The notes beneath the pieces were generated by a model that saw nothing but the letters and a program-made list of their open reading frames with translations, made no database searches and was not told where the DNA came from. A DNA stretch of 64,000 bases, taken from contig NZ_JAAVUZ010000010.1 of NCBI RefSeq assembly GCF_018449675.1, positions 1 to 64,000 of the forward strand, read 5' to 3'. Origin of the DNA: Glaciihabitans sp. dw_435. Lineage in GTDB: Bacteria > Actinomycetota > Actinomycetes > Actinomycetales > Microbacteriaceae. Positions within the stretch are counted from its first letter, which is position 1; every line of letters begins with the position of its first letter. This document shows positions 24,401-32,837 of the stretch, piece after piece. Made by a program: the position numbers and the translations under genes.

Positions 24401-25513
24401 GCCCACGGATCGGTCATACCCGTGCCCGGCGCCGTACGCGTGCAGGGCGCGGCCGTCAGTGGCGAACTCGATCCAACCGAGGTCCAGCAGCATCTGGAAG
24501 AACTGCGTGCCCGTCTTGTTCGGGGGCACACCGATCGTGTACTTCGGCCAGAGCTTGCCGTCCGAGTCGCGCGCCTCGGTGAAGTCGTACGTGAGTGCAC
24601 CGTTCAGCAGCTCGCCGCGCGCGATCGCCTCCTGAATGAGGGTCTTGAGCATCGTGCCAGGGGTGACGTTGTTGAACCGGCGGTCGCCGTCCAGCGCCAG
24701 CTTGATGTCCATGCCGTTGACGGTGTCGATGTCGATCGGCGTGCCGCCTACGGTGGAGGCCAGCGAGAAGCCGTTCGTCGTCGGCTCGACGATGTAGTAG
24801 TCCTGCCCGGCGGAGAGGTTGTCGGCCCCTCCGGTGTGCATGACGGTGACCTTCTGGTGCAGGAGGAAGTGGTGAGCCTCAGCCTTCACGACGTGGCGGC
24901 GGAGGTGCATCGCGATTCCGGCGCCCTTAGCGACCTTGCGCGCGACACCGCCCGCGGAACCCGCGAGCTGGAACGTGTTCGCGGTGACGTTGCGCACGAA
25001 GTAGGTCGAGCCGACCGAGACCTCGTTCATGCCGCCGGCCGCGTCGATGCGCACACGGTCGCCGGTGGAGAATCCGTGGCCGTTCTTCGTGATCGTGACA
25101 CCTGCGGACGTGGCGCCCGTGATCGCCAGGGAGCCGACAGAGTCGAGGCCGTTACGGAAGTACGGGTCTACTCCACCGAGGTACGTCTTGGAGAGAAACC
25201 AGCCCCACATGTTGATGCCGGTCAGCGTCTGCACGCCCGCGGGATCGGTGTCGTCGTTGCCGCGCCCGTTCATCAGGAAACGGCAGCCCTTGATTTCGTT
25301 CCAGCTCGCGCCGTTCCAGTATTCGACACCGACCTCGAGGTACTTCGGGATGGTGCCGTAGAGCACCGTGGAGACAGGAATCTCAAGGGTGGGGAACTCG
25401 TTGTACGGGACGGTGATCTTCGCCTCAAGCGTCGGCACGAGGTAGGTCGGGCTTGTGAGCTGTGCCCCGCCTGGTGTGTAGGCGACGAATTGAGTGGGGA
25501 AAGCGGAGGCCAC
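21413..25513 (-). CDS. tail tip/baseplate hub protein with FN3-like domains
   Basis: This 1366-aa protein is the large tail-associated protein following Dit. It starts at a GTG preceded by GGAGCTGAC. Residues 1-130 look like the siphovirus Tal/ReqiPepy6-type N-terminus (TLEAKITVPYNEFPTLEIPV). Two copies of a small beta module follow near 140-260 (FSTGDRVRIDAAGG and YFVRNVTANTFQLAGSAGG), also found in the capsid gene. FN3-like domains are seen near 560-780 (PPSAPALTVKLGVVKATWDG), and the C-terminal half is fibre-like. Confidence 0.8.
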   Translation of the reverse strand: MASAFPTQFVAYTPGGAQLTSPTYLVPTLEAKITVPYNEFPTLEIPVSTVLYGTIPKYLEVGVEYWNGASWNEIKGCRFLMNGRGNDDTDPAGVQTLTGINMWGWFLSKTYLGGVDPYFRNGLDSVGSLAITGATSAGVTITKNGHGFSTGDRVRIDAAGGMNEVSVGSTYFVRNVTANTFQLAGSAGGVARKVAKGAGIAMHLRRHVVKAEAHHFLLHQKVTVMHTGGADNLSAGQDYYIVEPTTNGFSLASTVGGTPIDIDTVNGMDIKLALDGDRRFNNVTPGTMLKTLIQEAIARGELLNGALTYDFTEARDSDGKLWPKYTIGVPPNKTGTQFFQMLLDLGWIEFATDGRALHAYGAGHGYDRSVGDTPVQLGKNADARPLKANLDNVLTDVVSVADNGRITAVRTTPGPWPLGRLAAVQTQSGVTDTVTSSAVTDKTVSLTATPDEQYTITEAADVALYLPFRSYQPGDTVMTRLSAKWTPLNVASINLRVDGDLNTTIDVILGRRFRGILSKVNAKVNKFIAGVGDLGSSTPAPSIDQSRPAAPANVVYETTGAWIGANPKADINATWDAVVLDESGSPITVVDYEMFVRSEDSDVPVSAGRTGGLLFHKAPGYDPDNYHYISVRARSANGIWGAPSEEEELVTSTPVIPLDPPSAPALTVKLGVVKATWDGTLASPLDGVIAPPAQFAYVYAAVSDTPTGLYTPAGASISHSGGITITGLIRGNTYYVQFYAVDSLGVTSQPSASTPIVVVGVVGPDIEANSITANEIAVGVLEAEFITLGAQVPQGGPTERVPTPPTNMGWWSGVIAGTTPLTVIPGFTGYSLHAAASPLGVVLSPTSSEQAYLYFTAVLAVPQSRSIYSEYLISGSASGGAGVTVVTFDGAGAASAWRLNHAEAFAFPSNAVTYTVYVSQGAGGGGRTVSALRIFEAVGTAVTGQQNTQITPAGLIITNDDGSAQAAFTTNTDNYLTISQKQSDGSYQDKTVLDNQGGASFQSLSVATDVTVRGTDLLGGFEGITRNGSSDGGAVFDRLARGGVAAAFFAKAGGTYTDATRAIAVGKFVATVGRRYEFKIDSSFQAYNSAGVGTSVIEVLVSQTPIGLNDTSGYSIVKRAQFNSTVGIQINPLDMSRGMRVRDAVSSIQFAGGDNYILVRLTNSGGSNLVWGNIVPIVSIMIDDVGPDVPNIPDWSVDGTTGTPTPPGVATTQAWTAAWSRSWANNGTTVEGNPYLTQGPTNLVGPQHTAKFGFPPLGLSGRTITACQVMLRNVTTTLNAGARAVIGTHGDTSAPATFTGTPANEFDQDFARGEGRWVSVPEYLWPSIASGSIRGFSLGSAAGGVLGAKFAGVSVGSPPQLRVTYY

Positions 25514-25533
25514 GTCAGCTCCTAACGGAGTAT

Positions 25534-26322
25534 CTAGCTGGGGGAAACGAATGCGCGGCGCGCGAACACCTGAAACGCCGGGCTGTTGCGCGAGGCGGAG
25601 GTGATGGAGACCTGAGCTGCGGGGATCTGGCCGTAGACCGGGGTCAGCTCGAAAGCGTTCGGCCCGGGCCCGTTGATGACGGAACCTGTGACTTCGGTGC
25701 CGCCCGCCCACGAGTCCGTCGTGGTGACGAACGCGCGGCCGGAGACGGCCTCGAACCGGAAGTAGTTGCCGACCGGGATCGTGGCGTTGTAGGCGAACGA
25801 CGAGCCGCGGGAGTCGGTGACCACGAAGTTGTCGATGCCGCCCTTGATGCGCAGGATGGCGTCGAGGACGGGTGCGGTCATGCCGTCGAGAATCTTCGCC
25901 GTGAGCGCCCCGCTGGGGAACGACAGCTCCGGGTACCAGGTGCCGACCTTGTCGAACCAGAACACGTCGTTGTTGATGAACCCCAGCGAGACGTCGATCA
26001 GTTCCTCTTCGTCGCCAAGGGTCTCCGGGCTGCTGCTGAGGAACTGGAGTGGGAACACCTTGTTGGGGTTGTCCGTCCGCGTCATCTGCAGGTTCGGTGA
26101 CATCGCCAGCAGCAGGAGCCGCCAGTAGTTCTTCCGCGGCGTCTGCACGATGAGCGCAACCTTGGTCGGGTTCAGTGTCGACGGCATCCGCCGGGTGCCG
26201 CTCCGGCCTGGAATGACCAGCTCCGTGATGCGTGCACCATAGGAAGCCAGCGGTACCGAGCCGAAGCGGAACGTCCAGTCGTACGCCTCGTTTTCGAGGG
26301 GAACCCCATTGAGCGAATACAT
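25534..26322 (-). CDS. distal tail (Dit-like) protein
   Basis: The 262-aa protein has the order and features of a siphovirus distal tail protein: N-terminal beta domain (SLNGVPLENEAYDWTFRFGS), IPGRSGTRRMPST, and a C-terminal jelly-roll-like part. It lies between the tape measure and tail tip, and its start overlaps the tape measure stop. Confidence 0.8.
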   Translation of the reverse strand: MYSLNGVPLENEAYDWTFRFGSVPLASYGARITELVIPGRSGTRRMPSTLNPTKVALIVQTPRKNYWRLLLLAMSPNLQMTRTDNPNKVFPLQFLSSSPETLGDEEELIDVSLGFINNDVFWFDKVGTWYPELSFPSGALTAKILDGMTAPVLDAILRIKGGIDNFVVTDSRGSSFAYNATIPVGNYFRFEAVSGRAFVTTTDSWAGGTEVTGSVINGPGPNAFELTPVYGQIPAAQVSITSASRNSPAFQVFARRAFVSPS

Positions 26323-29300
26323 CAGCCGTTGAGTCCCATCAGCATTACTTCGGCGGCCGTTTGGAGATCCACTGCGGGGTCCTTTGCGGTCGGGTTGATG
26401 AACGTGATTCCGCCGAGCGAGAACTGCGGCTGAGAGGTGCCAGCCGTCACGGGGGAGGTGTCACTGCCGCTTCGCCCGCCGTCTGCGAACCGCTGAGCGC
26501 CGCGAGGGACGAGGTCGTAGCCGAACTCGTTTGCGGCCTGCGCGAGGATCGTGGTCGATCGGCCGCGCTTCTCTTCTGCGACGGGGATGTAGTACTCGCC
26601 CTTGGTCTCCGGCTCCACCCAGATGCGGGCCGTGGTGCCCGCGCGCGCGAACTGTGCCGTGTGGTCCTCTCGACCACCATTGGCGTAGGCGTTCACGCGG
26701 CCACCGTCAGCAAACGCGATTCCACCAGAACCGCCGGGGCCTGTGCCCACGTGGGTTTTCAGGTACAGCGTCCGCCCGTTATTCGCGGTGAAGAACGCGT
26801 TGAGGTTCGACTGTGCCTGCGTGGTGCTGATCTGCACCTGCGGGACCAACGATGTGATGGTGAGGCCGTACTTGGCGACGATGTCACCGATGGTGGAGGT
26901 GCCGTTGGCGAGCTCCCGGGCGACAGCCTCGGCGGTCTTGCTGCCGAGCTGCGCGCCGGCCGCCGCGATGACGGCCTGCGAGTCCTGCAGTCGCTGAGCG
27001 AAAGCACCAGTGGCATCGTCCGCCTTCTCGCCGAACAGTGCCTCAGCCTTGGACAGCTCGTCGGCGGACGAGTTCACCAGATCGGCCACCAGGGGAGCAC
27101 CCTGTGGTCCGAGCTTTTCAAGTTCCTCGAGCAGCCCCGAGGACGCGCGCCCAGCGAGGGCAACGAGGTTGTTCTCCCAGTTGTTCTGGGCGTCGACCTG
27201 CTTCTGCAGGGTGGCGAGGTAGTCGTCCAGTCCGACAGAGACGCCGTCGTAGTAGTCCTTCCACGAGTCGCCGCTGCTCTTGGTGGCGTCGGCGGTCGCG
27301 GTGGCTACGTCGCGGTTCTTCTGAATGACCTCGTCGTAGGCGCCCTGCAGGTCGACGAATGCGGCATCCGACTTGGTCAGGGTTTCCAGCCACTGCTTGG
27401 TCGCCGCGTCGGCGGCCTCAGTGGTTTGGGTGAGCAGTGTCTGAGCTGCAGCGGCCTGCTCGGTCGCGTCGGCGCTGCCCTCAGTGGCGGAGGCAAGATC
27501 GTCGTTGCGTTCGCGACCATCCTTGAGCGCCTTGTCGCCGTCACCGATGGCTTTGGAGACCTTGTCAATCTCGCCGCGCATGAAGAACATGTCCTTGGAC
27601 GTGCCCCGAATGGACTTGGAGAATTCACTATTGGGGTCGTTCGCATCTTTGACAACGCGGTTGTACGCCTTGAGAGCGTCAGCCTCCTGCAGGTAGGCGC
27701 CGACGACCTGCGATGACGTGAGGCCGAGTTCCTTACCCGCAGCGATCACCCCCGACTTCTGCAGCTCGTCAGCGGCCCATGCACGCGAGTTGCGCGTGAT
27801 GGCACCGGTCTGCTTGTCGAGCGTTTCAGCGAGGCTCTCAGCTCGGGCACGAGCGTTGGCAGCGTTCGTAGCGAAGATGCCGAGCACCGTGACAGCGGCG
27901 GTCAGGGCGAGCCCAAGCCCACCGCCAGCGAGAGCAGTTCCCTTCATAGTGGTGCTCAGGGTCGTGAGCGCTGCCCGGAACTCCACAATCTTGGGAACCG
28001 CGAGCATGAACGTTCCGCCGAGCAGGAGCACGGCTGCCGCGCCGACACCGATGGTGAACGCCGACGACTGCATGCTGGCATCGAGGCTGGAGTACCAGTC
28101 GACGAGGTTGGTTATCGTCTGCGTCATTGTGCGCAGCTCTTGGTTGGCAGATGAGCCGGTCTGAATAAGTGCGGAGTCCATCGACCCGCCGAGCTTTTCG
28201 ATGTCGCCGGAGAGGTTGTTGGTTTTTTGTCGCGCCTGATCGGCAGCGTAGCCGGAATCATTGACGTTGGCTGTCCACTCATCGACACCCGCGGCCCCCG
28301 CCGTCATGAGTACGTTGACGGCGTTCATGGACTCGACACCGAAGATACGGTTGAGCGCCGCGGCCTTCTCCTGGTCGGAAAGCCCGCCGAGCTTGTTCTT
28401 GAGCATCTCGGCGGTTGCGGCGTATCCGATGAACTTCTTCTGGCCGTCGTACACGTCGATGTTGTACTGCTTCATCGTCGCGGAGGCCTGTGTGGTGGGG
28501 CCCTGCAGGGAGGCGAGCATGGCGCGCAGTTGCGTGCCGGCCTTCTCTCCGATGATTCCGTTGGAGGCCAGTAGTGCCAGCGTGCCAACGGTCTGGTCGA
28601 GGCCGATGTGCGCCTGAGCAGAGCCGACGCCGACGTAATCGAGGGCGAGGGCGAGGTCATCGACGGAACCCTGCGCCTTGCCCGCACCCGCCGAGAGCAG
28701 GTCGGCGACGTGCCCGGCCGCTTCTCCCTTGAGGCCGAACACTGTGAGGGTCGTGGCGGCGATTTCCGCAGCTCGCGCAACACCGAGTTCTCCTGCAGCG
28801 GCGAGGGCCAGAGAGCCTGTGAGGGAGCCGTTGAGGATGTCGTTGACCGACTGGCCTGCCTTGGAAAGCTCGGTCTGAGCGTTCGCCGCCTCCGTGGCTG
28901 AGAATACGGAGGATGCACCAGCGCTGAGCGCCGCCTGCTCAAGCTTCTTCTGCTCGCCAGCGGAGGCCATTGTGGCCGCGGTGGTCTTGGTAGTTGCGTC
29001 GCTGAACTCGGTGTACTTCGCGACGGCGACGGCCGCCATTGTGGCAATCGCCGCGCCGACGCCGACCGCAGCGGTGCCGACGACCGTGTTGGCGGCCTTG
29101 GCCTTCTCCTGCAGCTCTTTGAGCTCGGCGGCGGTCTGCTTTACCTTCGGCGCCGCCTTGGCATTCTCGTCACCGAGTCCCTTGGTGGACTTGGCCGAGT
29201 CGTCGAGCGGAGCCTTGGTGGACTTTGCGGCTTTGCCGGTCTTGTCCAGCTCGGCGCCGACCGGGGCAACCTTCGCCTTCGTGGTTTCCGCCGCGGCGGC

Positions 29301-29408
29301 AACACCCTTGAAAGCGGTTTCAGCCTGCTTCGCCTCCTGAGCGAATACTTGCTGCCCGATCATCTGGATCGAGAAGGCGATCGACCCCGCGTTTTGCGCT
29401 CCAGACAT
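26322..29408 (-). CDS. tail tape measure protein
   Basis: The 1028-aa protein is the longest helical protein of the tail module. It has a coiled N-terminus, a TP901-type core (about residues 130-400, with QGPTTQASATMKQYNIDVYD), membrane-like helices near 465-520 (FTIGVGAAAVLLLGGTFMLA), and a structured C-terminus. It follows the frameshifted chaperone pair, as tape measures do. Its start lies inside the end of the frameshifted chaperone. Confidence 0.9.
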   Translation of the reverse strand: MSGAQNAGSIAFSIQMIGQQVFAQEAKQAETAFKGVAAAAETTKAKVAPVGAELDKTGKAAKSTKAPLDDSAKSTKGLGDENAKAAPKVKQTAAELKELQEKAKAANTVVGTAAVGVGAAIATMAAVAVAKYTEFSDATTKTTAATMASAGEQKKLEQAALSAGASSVFSATEAANAQTELSKAGQSVNDILNGSLTGSLALAAAGELGVARAAEIAATTLTVFGLKGEAAGHVADLLSAGAGKAQGSVDDLALALDYVGVGSAQAHIGLDQTVGTLALLASNGIIGEKAGTQLRAMLASLQGPTTQASATMKQYNIDVYDGQKKFIGYAATAEMLKNKLGGLSDQEKAAALNRIFGVESMNAVNVLMTAGAAGVDEWTANVNDSGYAADQARQKTNNLSGDIEKLGGSMDSALIQTGSSANQELRTMTQTITNLVDWYSSLDASMQSSAFTIGVGAAAVLLLGGTFMLAVPKIVEFRAALTTLSTTMKGTALAGGGLGLALTAAVTVLGIFATNAANARARAESLAETLDKQTGAITRNSRAWAADELQKSGVIAAGKELGLTSSQVVGAYLQEADALKAYNRVVKDANDPNSEFSKSIRGTSKDMFFMRGEIDKVSKAIGDGDKALKDGRERNDDLASATEGSADATEQAAAAQTLLTQTTEAADAATKQWLETLTKSDAAFVDLQGAYDEVIQKNRDVATATADATKSSGDSWKDYYDGVSVGLDDYLATLQKQVDAQNNWENNLVALAGRASSGLLEELEKLGPQGAPLVADLVNSSADELSKAEALFGEKADDATGAFAQRLQDSQAVIAAAGAQLGSKTAEAVARELANGTSTIGDIVAKYGLTITSLVPQVQISTTQAQSNLNAFFTANNGRTLYLKTHVGTGPGGSGGIAFADGGRVNAYANGGREDHTAQFARAGTTARIWVEPETKGEYYIPVAEEKRGRSTTILAQAANEFGYDLVPRGAQRFADGGRSGSDTSPVTAGTSQPQFSLGGITFINPTAKDPAVDLQTAAEVMLMGLNG

Positions 29409-30128
29409 CCGACATCACCGCTTTTCTGGTCCATGAATCGACGTCGATCAGACGTGTGATTGCCGAGCGGATGAAGTGCCAGGTGCGTGTCTCGAGGGCA
29501 TGGTCGAGGTCAGGCACGAGGTGGTGCTGTACAAGGTCGAGTTCGACCTCACCGAAGAACTGGGGCAGCACGATGGCCCACAGCTCGACGGCAGTGATGC
29601 TGCTGGCTAGCTCTTCTTCGGCGACTGATTGCGCGACCGCTTCGCGGGCGGCAGCTTCTCGATCGTCTTTCCAGTCGGCGGGGTAGTTGTAGGCGGGGTA
29701 GGTGCCAGTGACTGGATCTGGGTCTCCAATTCCGAACTCTGCGCGATCGTCGTTAGTGAGAGCCCCAAACTCAGCAGCAGGAGCTCGAGTCCTTTTTTTG
29801 CACCGGCGAGTCCCTCACCTCCGGAGAGGAAGGTGTTGACGCCGTCCATGCCGAGCACGGTCTGCCAGAGGAAAGCGGGCATGAGGATGCTCTGCTGCTC
29901 AGCGAGGGAGAGTTCCTCGTCCAGGCGCGCCTGCACCTCGGAGCCAACGGCCTCGGCGAGCACGCCGTCCATGCCTACCGGGGAGATGATTCCGGATGCG
30001 ATCTTGAGGTAGGTCTCGGTGAGTTCTTTGCCTCGACGCCCGGGGAGCGGAGGGATGACGAACGGCTCGTCGACGCCACTGAGGCGGAGTACGAGGTTTC
30101 GATTCTGGATTGATGCGATTACGGTCAT
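29320..30128 (-). CDS. tail assembly chaperone, -1 frameshift product (GT type)
   Basis: Slippage at the A7 tract (29793-29799) moves ribosomes into the -1 frame. The frame then reads KKRTRAPAAEFGALTNDDR, YNYPADWKDDREAAAREAVA and ELWAIVLPQFFGEVEL, ending GGEAG. The total length is about 269 aa. Dual products of this type (lambda G/GT) chaperone the tape measure protein. The overlap with the tape measure start is about 90 bp. Confidence 0.8.
29607..30128 (-). CDS. tail assembly chaperone, unshifted product (G type)
   Basis: The 173-aa protein starts MTVIASIQNRNLVLRLSGVD, contains LPGRRGKELTETYLKIASG and QQSILMPAFLWQTVLG, and ends in a Pro/Thr-rich tail after the slippery site. Size, helical content and place between tail tube and tape measure match actinophage tail chaperones. 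Confidence 0.85.
   Translation of the reverse strand: MTVIASIQNRNLVLRLSGVDEPFVIPPLPGRRGKELTETYLKIASGIISPVGMDGVLAEAVGSEVQARLDEELSLAEQQSILMPAFLWQTVLGMDGVNTFLSGGEGLAGAKKGLELLLLSLGLSLTTIAQSSELETQIQSLAPTPPTTTPPTGKTIEKLPPAKRSRNQSPKKS
29793..29799 (-). promoter_or_regulatory. -1 ribosomal slippery heptamer A AAA AAA
   Basis: In the chaperone frame the codons are GCA AAA AAA GGA, giving the heptamer A-AAA-AAA. Both Lys tRNAs can re-pair after a one-base backward slip. The -1 frame is open for about 150 codons downstream with a plausible protein sequence. Confidence 0.8.
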
Positions 30129-30206
30129 GCTGTTCTCCCTGCTAGAGGCATTGCGGTGGATGAGGGGTGCTCGGCGGCCAGCGAGTGCCGGCCGCCGAGC
30201 GGGTGG

Positions 30207-30956
30207 TTATGCGCCGCGGTTGTACGGCAGCGCCGTGGAGGCACCGAGCGCGTTGGTGACGACGATCGGAGCCGACCCCGCGGTGCCAGCGGGCACCTCG
30301 AGGACCACGTAGTTGTCGTTGCCGACGACCTGCGTGATGGATGCTGCTGCGACGCCGCCGATGGTTGCTGCGGTGACGGTGGTGAGGCCGTAACCCTTCA
30401 CGACGACGTTCTGACCGGCGGCGCGCGCGGTGGGGAGCGCGCTCTCGAGGACCGGAACACCGGTGCCCGCGATCGGGGACGTGATCTGCTGCACGGCACC
30501 GTTGGAGGTGAGGGTGAACTTGTACCCACCCTTGTCCGCAAAGCCCGTGGTGAGGTCAGCGACGGCGACAGCGAACGAGCCCTGAATGGCGCCGAGGGCG
30601 GGGTCCTTCGCATCGAACAGCTGCAGGTCGACAAAGTTGGCCGAACCTGATGCCTTCGCGATGTTCAGCAGCGGGACGAGCCACGGCTGGGCGATGACTC
30701 CGCTGCTGTCGCGCACGGCCTCGACGTCGAAGCTGACGACGTGGTTGTCGCCGATCTTCTGCGTCGCGGTGCGGCCCTTGTTGCCGTAGTTCTCACGGTT
30801 GATGGTCGCGGGGGTCGCAACGTCGGCGATGTTGTTGCAGTCGCCGGTGATGTTCTCGAACACCCCGGCACGCTTGATGCGCAGGAGCTTCTCGTGCGCG
30901 AGAGCGAGGGTGCCCTCGGTCTGCGCGGTGGTGTTGTAGAGGGTCTGGTCGGGCAT
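30207..30956 (-). CDS. major tail (tube) protein with C-terminal IPT/TIG-like domain
   Basis: The 249-aa protein begins with a tail-tube-like domain (about 1-165, LRIKRAGVFENITGDCNNIAD). It ends with an Ig-like IPT/TIG fold (about 170-249, QNVVVKGYGLTTVTAATIGG and APIVVTNALG). Such Ig-like ends are common on siphovirus tube proteins and are displayed on the tail surface. It lies directly before the chaperone pair. Confidence 0.8.
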   Translation of the reverse strand: MPDQTLYNTTAQTEGTLALAHEKLLRIKRAGVFENITGDCNNIADVATPATINRENYGNKGRTATQKIGDNHVVSFDVEAVRDSSGVIAQPWLVPLLNIAKASGSANFVDLQLFDAKDPALGAIQGSFAVAVADLTTGFADKGGYKFTLTSNGAVQQITSPIAGTGVPVLESALPTARAAGQNVVVKGYGLTTVTAATIGGVAAASITQVVGNDNYVVLEVPAGTAGSAPIVVTNALGASTALPYNRGA

Positions 30957-31036
30957 GGTTTATCTCCTTGTTTTGTGGGGGTGTCGGGGCATGCCGACGA
31001 ACCCCTCGCAATGGAGGGGTGGTTATTGGGGTGGGG

Positions 31037-31474
31037 CTACAGCCCGCGGCGTCCCATGAGGTGGAAGGTCTGGAACGTGCCGCAGCGCCCACTGCTGTCA
31101 GCGCTGATCGCGAGCTGCGAGAACAGCGAGCACCATGCGATGTGCAGCCCTGGCGGGACGTCCTGCTTCTGATCCATGACGGAGGCGATGAACGCGGCCA
31201 GGTTCTCGGCGTCGATCGGCGATCCCTTGATGCGCGACTCGATCTGGACGCGGTACAGCATGTCTGCCCGGTCGGTGGCGACGGTCTGCAGGGAGCGGAG
31301 GACGAGCGCGTTGTCGGAACCGGCCACGGTGGGCATTCCGGCGCCGAGGGTATAGATGCCACGCTCCCCAGCGGTGTACGCGCCAACCGGGCGGTAGACC
31401 GCCACATCATGGTCGGCGAGGTACTGAGCCAGCCCGCGGCGCAGCGTGACCTCGGGGGCGATGGGATCAGCCAC
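31037..31474 (-). CDS. tail terminator/tail-completion-like protein
   Basis: From the GTG overlapping the previous stop, the 145-aa protein reads ADPIAPEVTLRRGLAQYLAD and later YRVQIESRIKGSPIDAENLA. The length, helix-strand pattern and place between the HK97-gp10-like protein and the tail tube fit a tail terminator. A CCCCTC/GAGGGG hairpin (about 31003-31020) separates it from the tube gene. Confidence 0.65.
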   Translation of the reverse strand: MADPIAPEVTLRRGLAQYLADHDVAVYRPVGAYTAGERGIYTLGAGMPTVAGSDNALVLRSLQTVATDRADMLYRVQIESRIKGSPIDAENLAAFIASVMDQKQDVPPGLHIAWCSLFSQLAISADSSGRCGTFQTFHLMGRRGL

Positions 31475-31859
31475 GACCGGCCTCCGCCGCGATAATGGCG
31501 AGCAGCTCGTCCTTGTTCTGCAGCGCAGGGTCGGAAAGGTAGTGCGACTTGCGTCCGCCTTGGAAGTTCGAGCCACCGGGGTAGCGCCGTCCGAGGCTGT
31601 CGACGAACGCGGCATCCTCGTGGAGGCGGGCGGCATACGGGGTGTCGTAGGTCACGAGCGAGTCGTCACCGATGGAGCCGGCAGGCACCACAGAGCCGGA
31701 GGACTCGAGCGTGCCGACGTCCAGCGGAACCTCAGCGGCGGACAGCGCCAGCAGCCGTTCCGCGGCCTTGTTCTGCCCGCGCACGGCACCGGCAAGGATC
31801 TGCGCAATGACGCCGCCGAAGTCGCCAGTAACGGTCACGTTGGACTGAATCCCGGTCAT
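31467..31859 (-). CDS. HK97 gp10-like head-tail joining protein
   Basis: The 130-aa protein includes LALSAAEVPLDVGTLESSG, VTYDTPYAARLHED and FQGGRKSHYLSDPALQNKDE. These are typical of gp10/minor capsid proteins, which have a helix followed by a conserved Y-AxxxHE-like element. Its gene order is head-tail stopper, this gene, tail terminator. Confidence 0.75.
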   Translation of the reverse strand: MTGIQSNVTVTGDFGGVIAQILAGAVRGQNKAAERLLALSAAEVPLDVGTLESSGSVVPAGSIGDDSLVTYDTPYAARLHEDAAFVDSLGRRYPGGSNFQGGRKSHYLSDPALQNKDELLAIIAAEAGRG

Positions 31860-31867
31860 GACGCTCC

Positions 31868-32215
31868 CTAGGTGGCCCAGCCCTCAACATGGTTGGGGGT
31901 GGTCTCGTTGTAGTTGAAGAGGGTGGAGTCGATGACCTCGGAGGTGCGCTCCCGTGGGGTGCCCGCGGCGCTGAGGATCTTGGACCCGGGCAGTACGTCA
32001 TCTGTGGTGAGCAGGACAAAGAATGTCGCGGCTAGCACCTCAGCGCCGGCAGTTTCCGATGTGGAGCGGCGGTCGATGACGAGCTTCGACTTCCCCTCGG
32101 TGTACGCCGGAATGTCCGGGACTGGGTCGGCCCACGTTGGCCCCTCAGCGCCCTCACCGGTGAGGCGGGTGATCGTCACCCGGTGGGGCAGGTGTTTCTT
32201 GCGCAGCCGGGCCAT
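31868..32215 (-). CDS. head-tail stopper/adaptor protein, 115 aa
   Basis: The basic N-terminus HLPHRVTITRLTGEG and later KSKLVIDRRSTSETAGAEVL are typical of small siphovirus head-closure proteins, which bind below the connector ring. It sits in the expected place between the gp6-like connector and the gp10-like protein. Confidence 0.7.
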   Translation of the reverse strand: MARLRKKHLPHRVTITRLTGEGAEGPTWADPVPDIPAYTEGKSKLVIDRRSTSETAGAEVLAATFFVLLTTDDVLPGSKILSAAGTPRERTSEVIDSTLFNYNETTPNHVEGWAT

Positions 32216-32224
32216 GAGCGCTCC

Positions 32225-32635
32225 CTACAGGTGTCGGATGACCGGTGAGATGAGGCCAGCGTTGCGGAGGATGCGGGATGCCTTCGGGCCGATGCGCTGC
32301 TCGGTCGGGTCAGCGGTCGACTCACGCGAGGACGTTGTACCGAGAGACACCGAGCCGATCTTCACCGCGCCCGCGTTCGCCTCAGCACCAGTCGGGTCGT
32401 TATCTACCGCCTGGTACTCGACAATCGCGCAGGTCGCCGCAGTGAACGCGTCCGAGACATCAGCGTCAGTGGGGAACCCGTCGTCATCGAGCGCATAGCG
32501 AGAGAACAGCGTCAACGAGTCGACCTCCTCCGACGCCGACCGGAGACGCTTGAGCAGCACAGCGGGGTCGAGTTCGGAGGGTTCCTCGGCGAAGGCGATG
32601 TAGTCGGCCTCGGTGGCGTACACACGCTGGGCCAT
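32225..32635 (-). CDS. head-tail connector protein (gp6-like), 136 aa
   Basis: The N-terminus MAQRVYATEADYIAFAEEP and LLKRLRSASEEVDSLTLFSR match the helical connector family. The protein binds the portal and forms the head exit channel. Confidence 0.7.
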   Translation of the reverse strand: MAQRVYATEADYIAFAEEPSELDPAVLLKRLRSASEEVDSLTLFSRYALDDDGFPTDADVSDAFTAATCAIVEYQAVDNDPTGAEANAGAVKIGSVSLGTTSSRESTADPTEQRIGPKASRILRNAGLISPVIRHL

Positions 32636-32637
32636 GG

Positions 32638-32835
32638 TCAGTCCTCCCGGTCGTCGTTGTCGATACGGTTTCGGACGAGAGCTGCTGCTGCGCGACCGCG
32701 CGACTCGATGTAGCGTCTCGCCAGGTCAACTCCGGGGAGGCGAATATCGCCACCGCGGCCGTCGCTGTGGGGATCGCCGGCAGGCTCGGCCCAGTCAGGG
32801 GTGAGATGCATGATGCCCGAGCCTCCGTCAGCCAT
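32638..32835 (-). CDS. small head-region protein, 65 aa
   Basis: A polar protein (MADGGSGIMHLTPDWAEPAG, then GVDLARRYIESRGRAAAALV). The gene is packed 2 bp from each neighbour, which supports it as real. No family is recognised. Confidence 0.55.
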   Translation of the reverse strand: MADGGSGIMHLTPDWAEPAGDPHSDGRGGDIRLPGVDLARRYIESRGRAAAALVRNRIDNDDRED

Positions 32836-32837
32836 GA

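Noticed and set aside
22925-25525. An 866-aa plus-strand frame antisense to the tail tip gene
   Set aside because: The composition (Arg, Val, Asp, Gly runs) is what antisense translation of high-GC coding DNA gives. The minus-strand gene fits the tail operon and has recognisable domains.
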